Positions 44,126 through 52,411 of a DNA stretch of 64,000 nt are shown here, one piece after another. Within the stretch, counting starts at the first letter, position 1. Every line of letters starts with the position of its first letter. The notes under the pieces are model-generated. The model worked only from the letters and a program-made list of their open reading frames with translations, made no database searches and was not told where the DNA came from. This DNA comes from Lachnospiraceae bacterium. GTDB lineage: Bacteria > Bacillota > Clostridia > Lachnospirales > Lachnospiraceae. The stretch covers positions 36,704 to 100,703 of the forward strand of contig JAFZMO010000157.1 in NCBI GenBank assembly GCA_017551165.1, in the 5' to 3' direction. A program made the translations under genes and the position numbers.

Positions 44126-45445
44126 ATGAAGGTTTATCTGATATCGCTCGGGTGTGACAAGAACCTCGTGGACAGCGAGGTCATGCTCGGGCTGTTGCAG
44201 GAGGCGGGACACACGCTGGCGGACGAGATCGAGGACGCCGACGCGGCGATCGTGAACACCTGCTGTTTTATCGGCGATGCGAAGGAGGAGAGTATCAACA
44301 CGATCCTCGCCCTGACGGGCCGCAGGACCGAGGGGACGCTTCGGAGGCTCATCGTCACGGGATGCCTTGCGCAGCGCTACGCGGACGAGATCCGCAGCGA
44401 GATCCCCGAGGTCGATGCGATCGTCGGAACATCGTCCTATGAGGACATCGTGGCCGCGCTCACGGAGGAGGGCGAGTACGAGTCCCTGAGATCGATCGAT
44501 TATCTGCCGATGCCGGCGACCCCGCGGGCCGTCACGGCCGGCAATTATGTTTCGTACTTAAAGATCGCGGAAGGGTGCGACAAGCACTGCACGTACTGCA
44601 TCATCCCCAAGATCCGCGGATCGTACCGGTCGTTCCCGATCGAGCGTCTGGTCGCGGAGGCGGAACGCCTTGCGGCGGGGGGGACGCGCGAGCTGATCCT
44701 GGTCGCGCAGGAGACGACGGTGTACGGCACGGACCTGTACGGTCGGAAAATGCTCCCCGACCTGCTGCACAAGCTGTGCCGCATCGAGGAACTGCAGCGG
44801 ATCCGCATCATGTACTGCTATCCCGAGGAGATCGACGATGCGCTGATCGATGCGATCGCGTCGGAGCCAAAGGTGTGCCGGTATCTCGACATGCCAATCC
44901 AGCACGCGTCGGATGAGATCCTGAAACGCATGGGACGGCGCACGGACCGCGCGGCCATCGAGGCGACGGTCGCGAAGCTGCGAAAGAAGATCCCCGGCAT
45001 CGTGCTTCGCACGACGCTGATCACGGGCTTCCCCGGGGAGACGGAGGAGGATTTTGCGATCCTCGAGGAGTTTGTAAAGAACATGCGCTTTGAGCGGCTC
45101 GGATGCTTCCCGTACTCGAAGGAGGAGGGGACGGCTGCCGCGACGATGAAGGGACAGATCCCGAAGCGCGTGCGTGAGCGCAGAAAGAATGCGATCATGC
45201 GGCTGCAGCGCGATATCTGCAGCGCATACAGTGAGAGCCTGGTCGGGCGGACGCTCCCGGTTCTCGTCGACGGCTACCTGCCGGACGAGGGCGTGTTTAC
45301 GGGACGGACCGAGGGGGATGCCCCCACGATCGACGGGGCCGTATTTTTCGAAGGACCGCAGTCGTTACTGTCCGGGGACATCGTTCCCGTGCGGATCACG
45401 GCGGCTCATGAATATGATTTGACAGGCGAGGTGGTTGACGAATGA
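44126..45445 (+). CDS. rimO: ribosomal protein S12 methylthiotransferase RimO
   Basis: Radical-SAM enzyme that methylthiolates Asp88 (E. coli numbering) of ribosomal protein S12. The N-terminal MTTase domain starts with SLGCDKNLVDSE, the RimO-type pattern rather than MiaB. The radical-SAM cluster is CDKHCTYCIIPKIRG. YCYPEEI, PIQHASDEILKRMGR and the C-terminal TRAM domain (RTLPVLVDGYL) follow. ATG 44126 is chosen over TTG 44105, with GAGAGG about 5 bases upstream. 439 aa. It overlaps pgsA by four bases. Confidence 0.96.
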   Translation: MKVYLISLGCDKNLVDSEVMLGLLQEAGHTLADEIEDADAAIVNTCCFIGDAKEESINTILALTGRRTEGTLRRLIVTGCLAQRYADEIRSEIPEVDAIVGTSSYEDIVAALTEEGEYESLRSIDYLPMPATPRAVTAGNYVSYLKIAEGCDKHCTYCIIPKIRGSYRSFPIERLVAEAERLAAGGTRELILVAQETTVYGTDLYGRKMLPDLLHKLCRIEELQRIRIMYCYPEEIDDALIDAIASEPKVCRYLDMPIQHASDEILKRMGRRTDRAAIEATVAKLRKKIPGIVLRTTLITGFPGETEEDFAILEEFVKNMRFERLGCFPYSKEEGTAAATMKGQIPKRVRERRKNAIMRLQRDICSAYSESLVGRTLPVLVDGYLPDEGVFTGRTEGDAPTIDGAVFFEGPQSLLSGDIVPVRITAAHEYDLTGEVVDE

Positions 45446-46089
45446 AACGATTGAATCTACCGAACAGGATCACGATGTTCCGGGTGTTACTGATCCCCGT
45501 GTTCGTTGTCCTGCTGATGCTGGAGAACATTCTCCCGTACTACAACTTCATTGCGCTCGCGGTGTTTGCCGCAGCGTGCTTCTCGGACTTTTTGGACGGC
45601 CACATCGCGCGCAAGTACAATTTGGTGACGACGTTTGGCAAGTTCATGGATCCGCTTGCGGACAAGATCCTTGTCAGCACGGCGCTGATCCTGTTGATCG
45701 AATTTGAGAAGATCCCGGCGGTCGTGGTTGCCGTGATCCTCGCGAGAGAGTTTATCATCAGCGGTTTCCGTCTGATCGCATGTGACAAGGGCGTTGTCCT
45801 GGCTGCCGGATACCTCGGCAAGATCAAGACATTTGCCCAGATGTTCATGTGCTGCTTTATGCTGTTCACGGCGGACCGCGCATACAACAAATACCTGTTC
45901 TTCCGCATCGTGGATGTGGTCGGACAGATCTTCATGTGGTTTGCGCTCGTGATGACGGTTGTCTCGCTCGTGGACTACATCTGGAACAACGTGGACGTTC
46001 TCCGCGACAAGAAGACCGACAAGGTTGAAGTGAAGAAGGAGACGAAGGAAGCGAAGGCCGAAGAGGTTGCAGAGAAGGACGCAAAATGA
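45442..46089 (+). CDS. pgsA: CDP-diacylglycerol-glycerol-3-phosphate 3-phosphatidyltransferase
   Basis: Membrane enzyme that makes phosphatidylglycerol phosphate, the first step to phosphatidylglycerol (the lipid donor for Lgt). The CDP-alcohol phosphotransferase motif D-G-x2-A-R-x8-G-x3-D-x3-D reads DGHIARKYNLVTTFGKFMDP, followed by LADK. About five membrane helices. The C-terminal tail (about 30 residues, Lys/Glu/Ala-rich) is not part of the typical enzyme. It overlaps both rimO and the next gene by four bases. Confidence 0.95.
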   Translation: MKRLNLPNRITMFRVLLIPVFVVLLMLENILPYYNFIALAVFAAACFSDFLDGHIARKYNLVTTFGKFMDPLADKILVSTALILLIEFEKIPAVVVAVILAREFIISGFRLIACDKGVVLAAGYLGKIKTFAQMFMCCFMLFTADRAYNKYLFFRIVDVVGQIFMWFALVMTVVSLVDYIWNNVDVLRDKKTDKVEVKKETKEAKAEEVAEKDAK

Positions 46090-47426
46090 AGCATGTGATC
46101 GTGATCGGCGGCGGTGCGGCCGGCATGATGGCGGCGATCGGCGCGGCGAGAGAGGGGGCGCGAGTCACGCTCCTTGAGAAAAATGAGAAGCTCGGCAAGA
46201 AGATCTACATCACGGGCAAGGGCCGGTGCAACCTGACCAACGCCTGCGATATCGCGGAGTTCCCCGAGAAGATCGTCTCCAACGCAAGCTTTGCGCTGAG
46301 CGCGCTGCACGGGTTTGACAACACCGACACGATCGAGCTGTTTGAGTCGCTCGGGATGCCGACGAAGACGGAGCGCGGGAAGAGAGTATTTCCCGTGTCG
46401 GACAAGGCGTCGGACGTCACGAAGGCTCTCGAGAAGGAGCTGCGCAGGCTCGGCGTCGGGATCCGCTTCCACGCGGAGGTCGCGCAGATCGTGAGCGAGC
46501 CGGTCGGGACGGAGCCGGATGAAGCCGACTTGGCTGCATCCGCAGCGGAAGAAAGTGCGAAGACAGCGAAGGCAAAAAAGCCCTCGAAGAAAAAGAAATA
46601 CACTGCTACGGCGCGCGCGACGGGCGTACAGCTCCGCGACGGGACGGTGATCCCGGCGGACGCGGTGATCGTCGCGACGGGCGGACTGTCCTATCCGACT
46701 ACGGGCTCCACCGGGGACGGATACCGGATGGCGAGCCGCCTCGGACACAGCGTGACGCGCCTGCAGCCGTCGCTTGTCTCCCTCACGACGGAGGAGACCT
46801 GGTGCGCTGACCTGGCGGGGCTTACGCTACGCAATGCGGCGGTGACATATAAGGACAGGGACGGACGGAAAATATACGAGGATTTCGGTGAGATCCTCTT
46901 CACACACAAGGGGATCAGCGGGCCGGTCGTGCTGACCGCGACGGCCGTCTGCGGGGACAATCTCGCGGGCGGAACGGCAGTGTTGGACGTGAAGCCGGCG
47001 CTCACGGCGGAGCAGCTCGATGCAAGGCTTGTGAGAGACCTCTCCGGAGGAAAAGCGAAGCAGATGGGCAACCTGATCGGAGCACTCGTGCCGACAGCGT
47101 TCGGCGAGGTGCTTCTCCGCGCGAGCGGCATCCCGGCGGACAAGACGGCCGGCGAGGTGACGAAGGAGGAGCGCAGGAGACTCGGCCTTGCGTGCAAGGC
47201 GCTCGAGCTGCACATCAAGTGCCTCGGCGGCTTCAATGAAGCGGTCGTCACCAAGGGCGGCGTGAGCACGGACGAGATCGTGCCGCAGACGATGGAATCC
47301 CGCCTGGTGAAGGGCTTATTTTTCGCAGGAGAAGTGATCCATATCGACGCCGTCACGGGCGGCTTCAACCTGCAGCTCGCGTGGTCGACCGGCATGCTCG
47401 CCGGGCGCAAGGCGGCGCGGGAGTGA
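46086..47426 (+). CDS. BaiN/HI0933-family FAD-dependent oxidoreductase
   Basis: Flavoprotein of the HI0933/BaiN (YhiN) family, 446 aa. The N-terminal FAD Rossmann motif is GGGAAGMMAAIGAAREGARV. The family motifs GKGRCNLTN and VIVATGGLSYPTTGSTGDGY follow, and the C-terminal part has GGVSTDEI and GLFFAGEVIHIDAVTGGFNLQLAWSTG. The family includes BaiN, linked to bile-acid reduction, but most members have no known substrate, so BaiN function is not implied. A Lys-rich insertion (about 160-180, AKAKKPSKKKK) stands out. It is translationally coupled to pgsA. Confidence 0.9.
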   Translation: MKHVIVIGGGAAGMMAAIGAAREGARVTLLEKNEKLGKKIYITGKGRCNLTNACDIAEFPEKIVSNASFALSALHGFDNTDTIELFESLGMPTKTERGKRVFPVSDKASDVTKALEKELRRLGVGIRFHAEVAQIVSEPVGTEPDEADLAASAAEESAKTAKAKKPSKKKKYTATARATGVQLRDGTVIPADAVIVATGGLSYPTTGSTGDGYRMASRLGHSVTRLQPSLVSLTTEETWCADLAGLTLRNAAVTYKDRDGRKIYEDFGEILFTHKGISGPVVLTATAVCGDNLAGGTAVLDVKPALTAEQLDARLVRDLSGGKAKQMGNLIGALVPTAFGEVLLRASGIPADKTAGEVTKEERRRLGLACKALELHIKCLGGFNEAVVTKGGVSTDEIVPQTMESRLVKGLFFAGEVIHIDAVTGGFNLQLAWSTGMLAGRKAARE

Positions 47427-47471
47427 CAGGAATAACGATGAATCACGGGAGACCGGGGATCGGAGGAGATC

Positions 47472-48164
47472 ATGGGAAAGAATATCGCAATTGACGGACC
47501 TGCGGGAGCGGGCAAGAGCACGATCGCAAAGAGTCTGGCGAAGAAACTCGGATATATTTATGTCGACACGGGCGCGATGTACCGCGCGATGGCGCTGTAC
47601 ATGCTCCGCAAGGGAATTTCCGCGGACGACACCGCGGGGATCGAGTCTGCGTGCACGGAGGCGGACGTCTCCATCGTGTATGCGGACGGGGAGCAGCAGG
47701 TGATCCTCAACGGGGAAAATGTCAACGGCCTCATCCGCACGGAGGAGGTCGGCAACATGGCGAGCGCATCGTCGGTGAACCCCAAGGTGCGCGAGAAGAT
47801 GACCGAGCTGCAGCGCAAATTGGCGAGCGAGGCGGACGTCGTGATGGACGGCCGCGACATCGGCACGTTCGTGCTTCCGAACGCAGATGTAAAGATCTAT
47901 CTGACCGCGTCGATCGAGGAGCGCGCGAGACGCCGTGCCCTCGAGTACGAGAAGAAGGGCATGCCCGCCGACATCGAACAGATCGCCAAGGACATCGCGG
48001 AGCGCGATTACCGCGATATGCACCGCGAGCATGCGCCTCTGAGGCAGGCGGAGGACGCCACGCTGGTGGACACCTCGGACATGTCGATCGAGGAGGTTGA
48101 GGCACGGCTCATGGAGCTGTGCGGAGCACAGAAGAACGGCGGCAAGAGCGATTTTTTCGCGTGA
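47472..48164 (+). CDS. cmk: cytidylate kinase
   Basis: Phosphorylates CMP and dCMP with ATP. The P-loop is DGPAGAGKST near the N terminus; YVDTGAMYRAMAL, GRDIGTFVLPNADVKIYLTAS (CMP-binding region) and RARRRALE (lid) follow. 230 aa, typical. ATG 47472 follows GGAGGAGA. The stop overlaps the proposed GTG start of ispH-rpsA by four bases; cmk next to ispH-rpsA is a common Clostridia arrangement. Confidence 0.97.
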   Translation: MGKNIAIDGPAGAGKSTIAKSLAKKLGYIYVDTGAMYRAMALYMLRKGISADDTAGIESACTEADVSIVYADGEQQVILNGENVNGLIRTEEVGNMASASSVNPKVREKMTELQRKLASEADVVMDGRDIGTFVLPNADVKIYLTASIEERARRRALEYEKKGMPADIEQIAKDIAERDYRDMHREHAPLRQAEDATLVDTSDMSIEEVEARLMELCGAQKNGGKSDFFA

Positions 48165-50197
48165 GTGCCCCGGACGGTGAGTCCGCGGACGGGGCAGGCA
48201 GGAGGCAGCGTGTCACCGTGGCGAAGACGGCGGGGTTCTGCTTCGGCGTTCAGCGCGCGGTGGATACGGTCATGCGCCTCTCCGAGGGCGAGCACGGACC
48301 GGTGTACACATACGGGCCGATCATTCATAACGAGGACGTTGTGGGCTCCTTAGCGAAGCGCGGCGTGAAGGTCGTTGAGGACGCTGCGGAGCTTGCGTCG
48401 ATCACGGAGGGCACGATCGTCATCCGGTCGCACGGGATCCCCCGAGAGACCGACGAGATGCTGCGCGCGGCGGCGGAGAGATCCGGCGGAAAGCTGCGCA
48501 TCGAGGACGCGACCTGTCCGTTCGTCAAGAAGATCCACCGGATCGTGAGCGAGCGGAGCGGCGCGGGCGACTCCATCGTGATCTGCGGAGATGCCGCACA
48601 CCCCGAAGTACAGGGCATTGTGGGGTGGTGTAAGGACGGCGCGACCGTGATCGCAACGGCCGAGGAAGCCTTAAAAACGGCGGAAAATGCCGCAAAAGAG
48701 CAAAAACGGCTCTGCATCGTGGCTCAGACCACGTTTAATCATACAAAATTCAAAGATTTTGTTGATATTTTCCGCAAAATGGGTTACAATGCAGAAGATA
48801 GCGCTATAAGCACTATCTGCAATGCCACAGAGGAGAGACAAACGGAGGCACGATCGCTTGCAAGACAGTGTGATGCGATGCTTGTGATCGGAAGTGCCAA
48901 CAGTTCCAACACGCGAAAACTGTATGAGATCGCGGCGCAGGAATGCCGAAACACGCGGTACATTCAGTCGGTAGCAGATTTGGAGAAGGAACCCTTACCA
49001 TCTTTTCGTTACGTAGGTATTACCGCAGGGGCGTCGACCCCAAGAAACATTATTGAGGAGGTTCATGCATTCATGGACAATGAGAATTTTGAGCAGTTGT
49101 TGGAGGAATCCTTCAAGACAATACGAAACGGAGAGGTAGTCGAGGGCACTGTCATTGGCGTTAAGGAAGACGAGATTGCGCTGAACATCGGTTACAAGGC
49201 TGACGGTATCATCACGAAGAATGAGTATTCCTCGCAGCCTGTTGCGGATCTCCGCACCGTTGTTAAGGAAGGCGATGTCCTTACGGCGAAGGTCGTTAAG
49301 GTAAACGACGGCGAGGGCCAGGTGCTCCTCAGCCGCAGAAAGCTGAACAGCGAGCGCGCGAGCGCCGTTCTTCAGGAGGCGTTTGAGCAGGGTACCGTGC
49401 TCACCGCTAAGGTTTCCAACGTTGTTAACGGCGGTCTGAACGTCGTTGTCGACGATTGCCGCGTATTCATTCCGGCAAGCCTGGTTTCCGACATTTACGA
49501 GAAGGATCTCACGAAGTTCCAGGATCAGGAGATCGAGTTCCGCATCACGGAGTACAACCCGAAGAAGAGACGCATCATCGGTAACCGCAGAGACCTGCTT
49601 GCAGAGCGCAAGAAGGTGATGACCGAGGCGCTTCTCTCGAAGCTTCAGGTCGGCGATGTGATCGACGGTACCGTTCGCAACGTGACGGACTTCGGTGCAT
49701 TCATTGATATCGGCGGAGTTGACGGACTCCTTCATGTTTCCGAGATTTCCTGGGGTCGCAACGACAATCCCAAGAAGCTGTTCAAGACCGGCGATACCGT
49801 TAAGGTATTCGTTAAGGCCATCAACGGCGAGAAGATCTCCCTCAGCATGAAGTTCGAGGATCAGAACCCCTGGAAGGACGCTGAGGAGCGCTTCGCACCC
49901 GGCACGATCGTGACCGGCCGCGTAGCACGCATGGCAGCCTTCGGTGCTTTCGTTGAGATCGCACCCGGCGTAGACGCCCTTCTGCATGTATCGCAGATTT
50001 CCCGCAAGCGTGTTGAGAAGCCCGCTGACGTTCTCTCGGTAGGACAGGAGATCGAGGCGAAGATCGTGGAGTTCAATCCCGAGGATAAGAAGATCAGCCT
50101 GAGCATCAAGGCGCTCGAGGCGGATGAGCCCGAATACGAGGAAGAGCCCGTAGCTGAGGCAGCTGCTGAAGAGCCTGCTGCAGACACGGAAGCATAA
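48161..50197 (+). CDS. ispH: HMBPP reductase IspH fused to ribosomal protein S1
   Basis: The first part (about 1-295) is IspH, the 4Fe-4S enzyme making IPP and DMAPP. Cluster cysteines lie in AGFCFGVQ (Cys27), DATCPFVKK and STICNATEERQTEA, with GSANSSNT in the active site. From about residue 305 the chain is ribosomal protein S1 with four S1 RNA-binding domains (for example RNVTDFGAFIDIGGVDGLLHVS) and an acidic tail. Such fusions are known in Clostridia. GTG 48161 is proposed; GTG 48218 is in frame but would trim the first beta strand. Codon choice shifts near 48,700-49,100 from GC-rich to more T-ending codons, so the S1 half looks highly expressed. Confidence 0.93.
   Translation: MSAPDGESADGAGRRQRVTVAKTAGFCFGVQRAVDTVMRLSEGEHGPVYTYGPIIHNEDVVGSLAKRGVKVVEDAAELASITEGTIVIRSHGIPRETDEMLRAAAERSGGKLRIEDATCPFVKKIHRIVSERSGAGDSIVICGDAAHPEVQGIVGWCKDGATVIATAEEALKTAENAAKEQKRLCIVAQTTFNHTKFKDFVDIFRKMGYNAEDSAISTICNATEERQTEARSLARQCDAMLVIGSANSSNTRKLYEIAAQECRNTRYIQSVADLEKEPLPSFRYVGITAGASTPRNIIEEVHAFMDNENFEQLLEESFKTIRNGEVVEGTVIGVKEDEIALNIGYKADGIITKNEYSSQPVADLRTVVKEGDVLTAKVVKVNDGEGQVLLSRRKLNSERASAVLQEAFEQGTVLTAKVSNVVNGGLNVVVDDCRVFIPASLVSDIYEKDLTKFQDQEIEFRITEYNPKKRRIIGNRRDLLAERKKVMTEALLSKLQVGDVIDGTVRNVTDFGAFIDIGGVDGLLHVSEISWGRNDNPKKLFKTGDTVKVFVKAINGEKISLSMKFEDQNPWKDAEERFAPGTIVTGRVARMAAFGAFVEIAPGVDALLHVSQISRKRVEKPADVLSVGQEIEAKIVEFNPEDKKISLSIKALEADEPEYEEEPVAEAAAEEPAADTEA
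48762..48790 (+). promoter_or_regulatory. promoter-like sequence inside ispH
   Basis: TTGATA (48762-48767), exactly 17 bases, then TACAAT (48785-48790), in an AT-rich patch within the ispH coding region about 280 bases before the S1 part. A transcript from here would carry the S1 domains with an independent ribosome-binding site. Confidence 0.5.
49055..49075 (+). promoter_or_regulatory. rpsA: internal Shine-Dalgarno and ATG for stand-alone S1
   Basis: GAGGAGG (49055-49061) lies 11 bases before an in-frame ATG (49073-49075). Translation from this ATG gives MDNENFEQLLEESFKT, which resembles the natural N terminus of ribosomal protein S1. The fusion may therefore also yield separate S1. Confidence 0.45.
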
Positions 50198-50221
50198 TGT
50201 TGTAAGTTTACATGTGGGAAC

Positions 50222-50256
50222 AGGAGCACATTGGGGTATCCCCATTGTGCTCTTTT
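50222..50256 (+). terminator. terminator after ispH-rpsA
   Basis: Arms GAGCACATTGGGG and CCCCATTGTGCTC pair around a TAT loop with one mismatch, followed by TTTT, just after the S1 stop. It separates this transcript from plsX. Confidence 0.8.
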
Positions 50257-50287
50257 CACTTTACGGAGATCGCAGGAGGTTGGGAAT

Positions 50288-51385
50288 ATGGAGCAGATCG
50301 TGCGCGTGGCGCTGGACGCGATGGGCGGTGACAACGCGCCCGCAGAAATCATCAAGGGAGCCGTGGAGGCAGTCAATCTGCATCCGGAGCTTCGGGTGAC
50401 GCTCGTGGGACGCGAGGAGGTCATTACCGACATGCTGAAGGCGTACCAATACAAGGAGGAGCAGATCGCGATCGTCAATGCGACCGAGGAGATCAGCTGT
50501 GACGAACCTCCGGTGGAAGCGATCCGCAAGAAGCGCGATTCCTCGATCACGGTGGCGATGAACCTGGTGCGCCACGGCGAGTGCGACGCGTTCGTGTCGG
50601 CGGGAAGCACCGGCGCCGTACTGGTCGGCGGAACGATCCTGGTCGGCCGCATCCGCGGCGTGGAGCGCACACCGCTCGCACCGCTGATCCCGACGGAGAA
50701 GGGAGTTTCCCTTCTGATCGACTGCGGCGCGAATGTGGACGCCCGTCCTTCCCAGCTCGTGCAGTTCGCGATCATGGGATCCATTTATATGAAAAATGTC
50801 GTCGGCATCGAGAATCCCCGCGTCGGTATCGTCAACATCGGCACCGAGGAGGAGAAGGGCAACGCTCTTGTGAAGGAGACGTACCCGCTGCTGAAGGCGT
50901 GCAAGGACATCAACTTCATCGGCAGCGTGGAGTCCCGCGAGATCCCCGCAGGCGTCGCGGATGTCCTGGTGACGGAGGCATTTGTCGGAAACGTTATCCT
51001 CAAGCTCTACGAGGGTCTGGCGAAGACGCTTCTTAAAAAGATCAAGGAGGGTCTCACCTCGACGACGCGCTCGAAGATCGGCGCGGCGCTCGCAAAGCCC
51101 GCGTTGAAGAGCACACTGAAGCAGTTTGACGCCTCGGAGCACGGCGGTGCGCCGATGCTCGGACTCAACGGCCTTGTTGTCAAGACACACGGAAACTCGA
51201 CGGCAGGCGATATCCGCAACGCGCTCGCGCAGTGCATCGCGTTCGTCCGCGAGGACATCAACGGCAAGATCCGTGAGAACCTCGGCGTGGCGAAGGTCGA
51301 GAAGCCCGCGGCGGAGGCTAAACCTGCAGATGCGAAGCCTGCAGAGGAGGCTAAGCCGGCGGAAGAGAAGAAGGAACAGGAATAA
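50288..51385 (+). CDS. plsX: phosphate acyltransferase PlsX
   Basis: Makes acyl-phosphate from acyl-ACP for phospholipid synthesis. Family motifs: VALDAMGGDNAP, FVSAGSTGAVL, LIDCGANVDARP, IVNIGTEEEKGN and GAPMLGLNGLVVKTHGNS. ATG 50288 with GGAGG upstream is chosen; the frame extends to 50231. The last 35 residues are a repetitive Ala/Lys/Pro/Glu tail (AKPADAKPAEEAKP) beyond the usual end of the enzyme. acpP, its substrate carrier, is next. Confidence 0.96.
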   Translation: MEQIVRVALDAMGGDNAPAEIIKGAVEAVNLHPELRVTLVGREEVITDMLKAYQYKEEQIAIVNATEEISCDEPPVEAIRKKRDSSITVAMNLVRHGECDAFVSAGSTGAVLVGGTILVGRIRGVERTPLAPLIPTEKGVSLLIDCGANVDARPSQLVQFAIMGSIYMKNVVGIENPRVGIVNIGTEEEKGNALVKETYPLLKACKDINFIGSVESREIPAGVADVLVTEAFVGNVILKLYEGLAKTLLKKIKEGLTSTTRSKIGAALAKPALKSTLKQFDASEHGGAPMLGLNGLVVKTHGNSTAGDIRNALAQCIAFVREDINGKIRENLGVAKVEKPAAEAKPADAKPAEEAKPAEEKKEQE

Positions 51386-51436
51386 TGCCCGCGCCCAGGG
51401 GGGACGGGCGAAAAATATAAACAGTGAGGGCTTGGT

Positions 51437-51676
51437 ATGTTTGATCAGGTAGCAGCCGTGATCGCGGACGTGATGCATGTGAGCCGCGACACGATCACAA
51501 AGGATACGCTTATGGTGGAGGACCTCGGCGTGGATTCGCTGGAGATGTATCGGATCCTGCTGGCGCTCGAGGACGTGTTTGACGCGGAGCTTCGGCCCGC
51601 AACGACGGACTGGAAGGTGCGCACGGTCGGCGATTTCTGCAACCGTGTGAAGAAGGCCATGTCGGAAAATATCTGA
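51437..51676 (+). CDS. acpP: acyl carrier protein
   Basis: Small acidic carrier of fatty-acyl groups, 79 aa. The phosphopantetheine attachment motif is DSLE within VEDLGVDSLEMYRILLALED, with Ser at about residue 35. Between plsX and rnc, as in many Firmicutes. The C terminus (KVRTVGDFCNRVKKAM) contains a Cys, unusual but not disqualifying. Confidence 0.94.
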   Translation: MFDQVAAVIADVMHVSRDTITKDTLMVEDLGVDSLEMYRILLALEDVFDAELRPATTDWKVRTVGDFCNRVKKAMSENI

Positions 51677-51706
51677 CACCATACAGGCGTGATCAGGAGG
51701 ATAACA

Positions 51707-52408
51707 ATGGGTGAATCGGCGAGAGACCGGTTACAGCAGACGATCGGGTACGAATTCCGCAATCCGGAGTATCTGACGCTTGCACTGACGCACAGCTCGT
51801 ACGCGCACGAGGTCAGCCACGGGTCGCGCACGGTCGAGTGCAACGAGCGGCTGGAGTTTTTGGGAGACGCCGTGCTGGAGCTCGTCACGAGCGAGTATCT
51901 GTATGAGACGAGACGGGATCTGAACGAGGGGAGCATGTCCAAGCTCCGCGCGAGCATTGTGTGCGAGCCGTCGCTCGGGATCTGTGCGAGGGACATCGCC
52001 CTCGGAGAGTGTTTGCGCTTGGGGCGCGGCGAGGACAACACCGGCGGACGGGAGAGAGACTCGATCCTCTCCGATGCGTTCGAGTCGGTGATTGGAGCGA
52101 TCTACCTGGACGGCGGATTGGAGCCGGCGCGAGCGTTCGTACAGAAGTTTGTATTGTCGAACCTGAAGGAGAGTCAGCTGTTCAAGGACGCGAAGACGCG
52201 GCTGCAGGAGCTCTCCCAGCAGATGTTCAAGTGCGCACCGACCTATGCGCTGGTGCGTGAGGAGGGACCCGCACACCGCACGGAGTTTACGATGTCGTGC
52301 AGTGTTGACCGGTTCACGGAGGTGGCGACCGGCCACTCCAAGAAGCATGCGGAGCAGGAGTGCGCCGCACAGATGATCAAGGTATTACAGGGACTTCGGA
52401 AGGAGTAG
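51707..52408 (+). CDS. rnc: ribonuclease III
   Basis: Double-strand-specific endoribonuclease for rRNA processing. The catalytic signature is NERLEFLGDAVLELV. A C-terminal double-stranded RNA-binding domain follows (DAKTRLQELSQQMFK to KKHAEQECAAQMIKVL). ATG 51707 is chosen over an in-frame ATG at 51689 because AGGAGG (51695-51700) precedes it. 233 aa. smc begins only three bases after its stop, the classic rnc-smc-ftsY order. Confidence 0.96.
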   Translation: MGESARDRLQQTIGYEFRNPEYLTLALTHSSYAHEVSHGSRTVECNERLEFLGDAVLELVTSEYLYETRRDLNEGSMSKLRASIVCEPSLGICARDIALGECLRLGRGEDNTGGRERDSILSDAFESVIGAIYLDGGLEPARAFVQKFVLSNLKESQLFKDAKTRLQELSQQMFKCAPTYALVREEGPAHRTEFTMSCSVDRFTEVATGHSKKHAEQECAAQMIKVLQGLRKE

Positions 52409-52411
52409 GGG

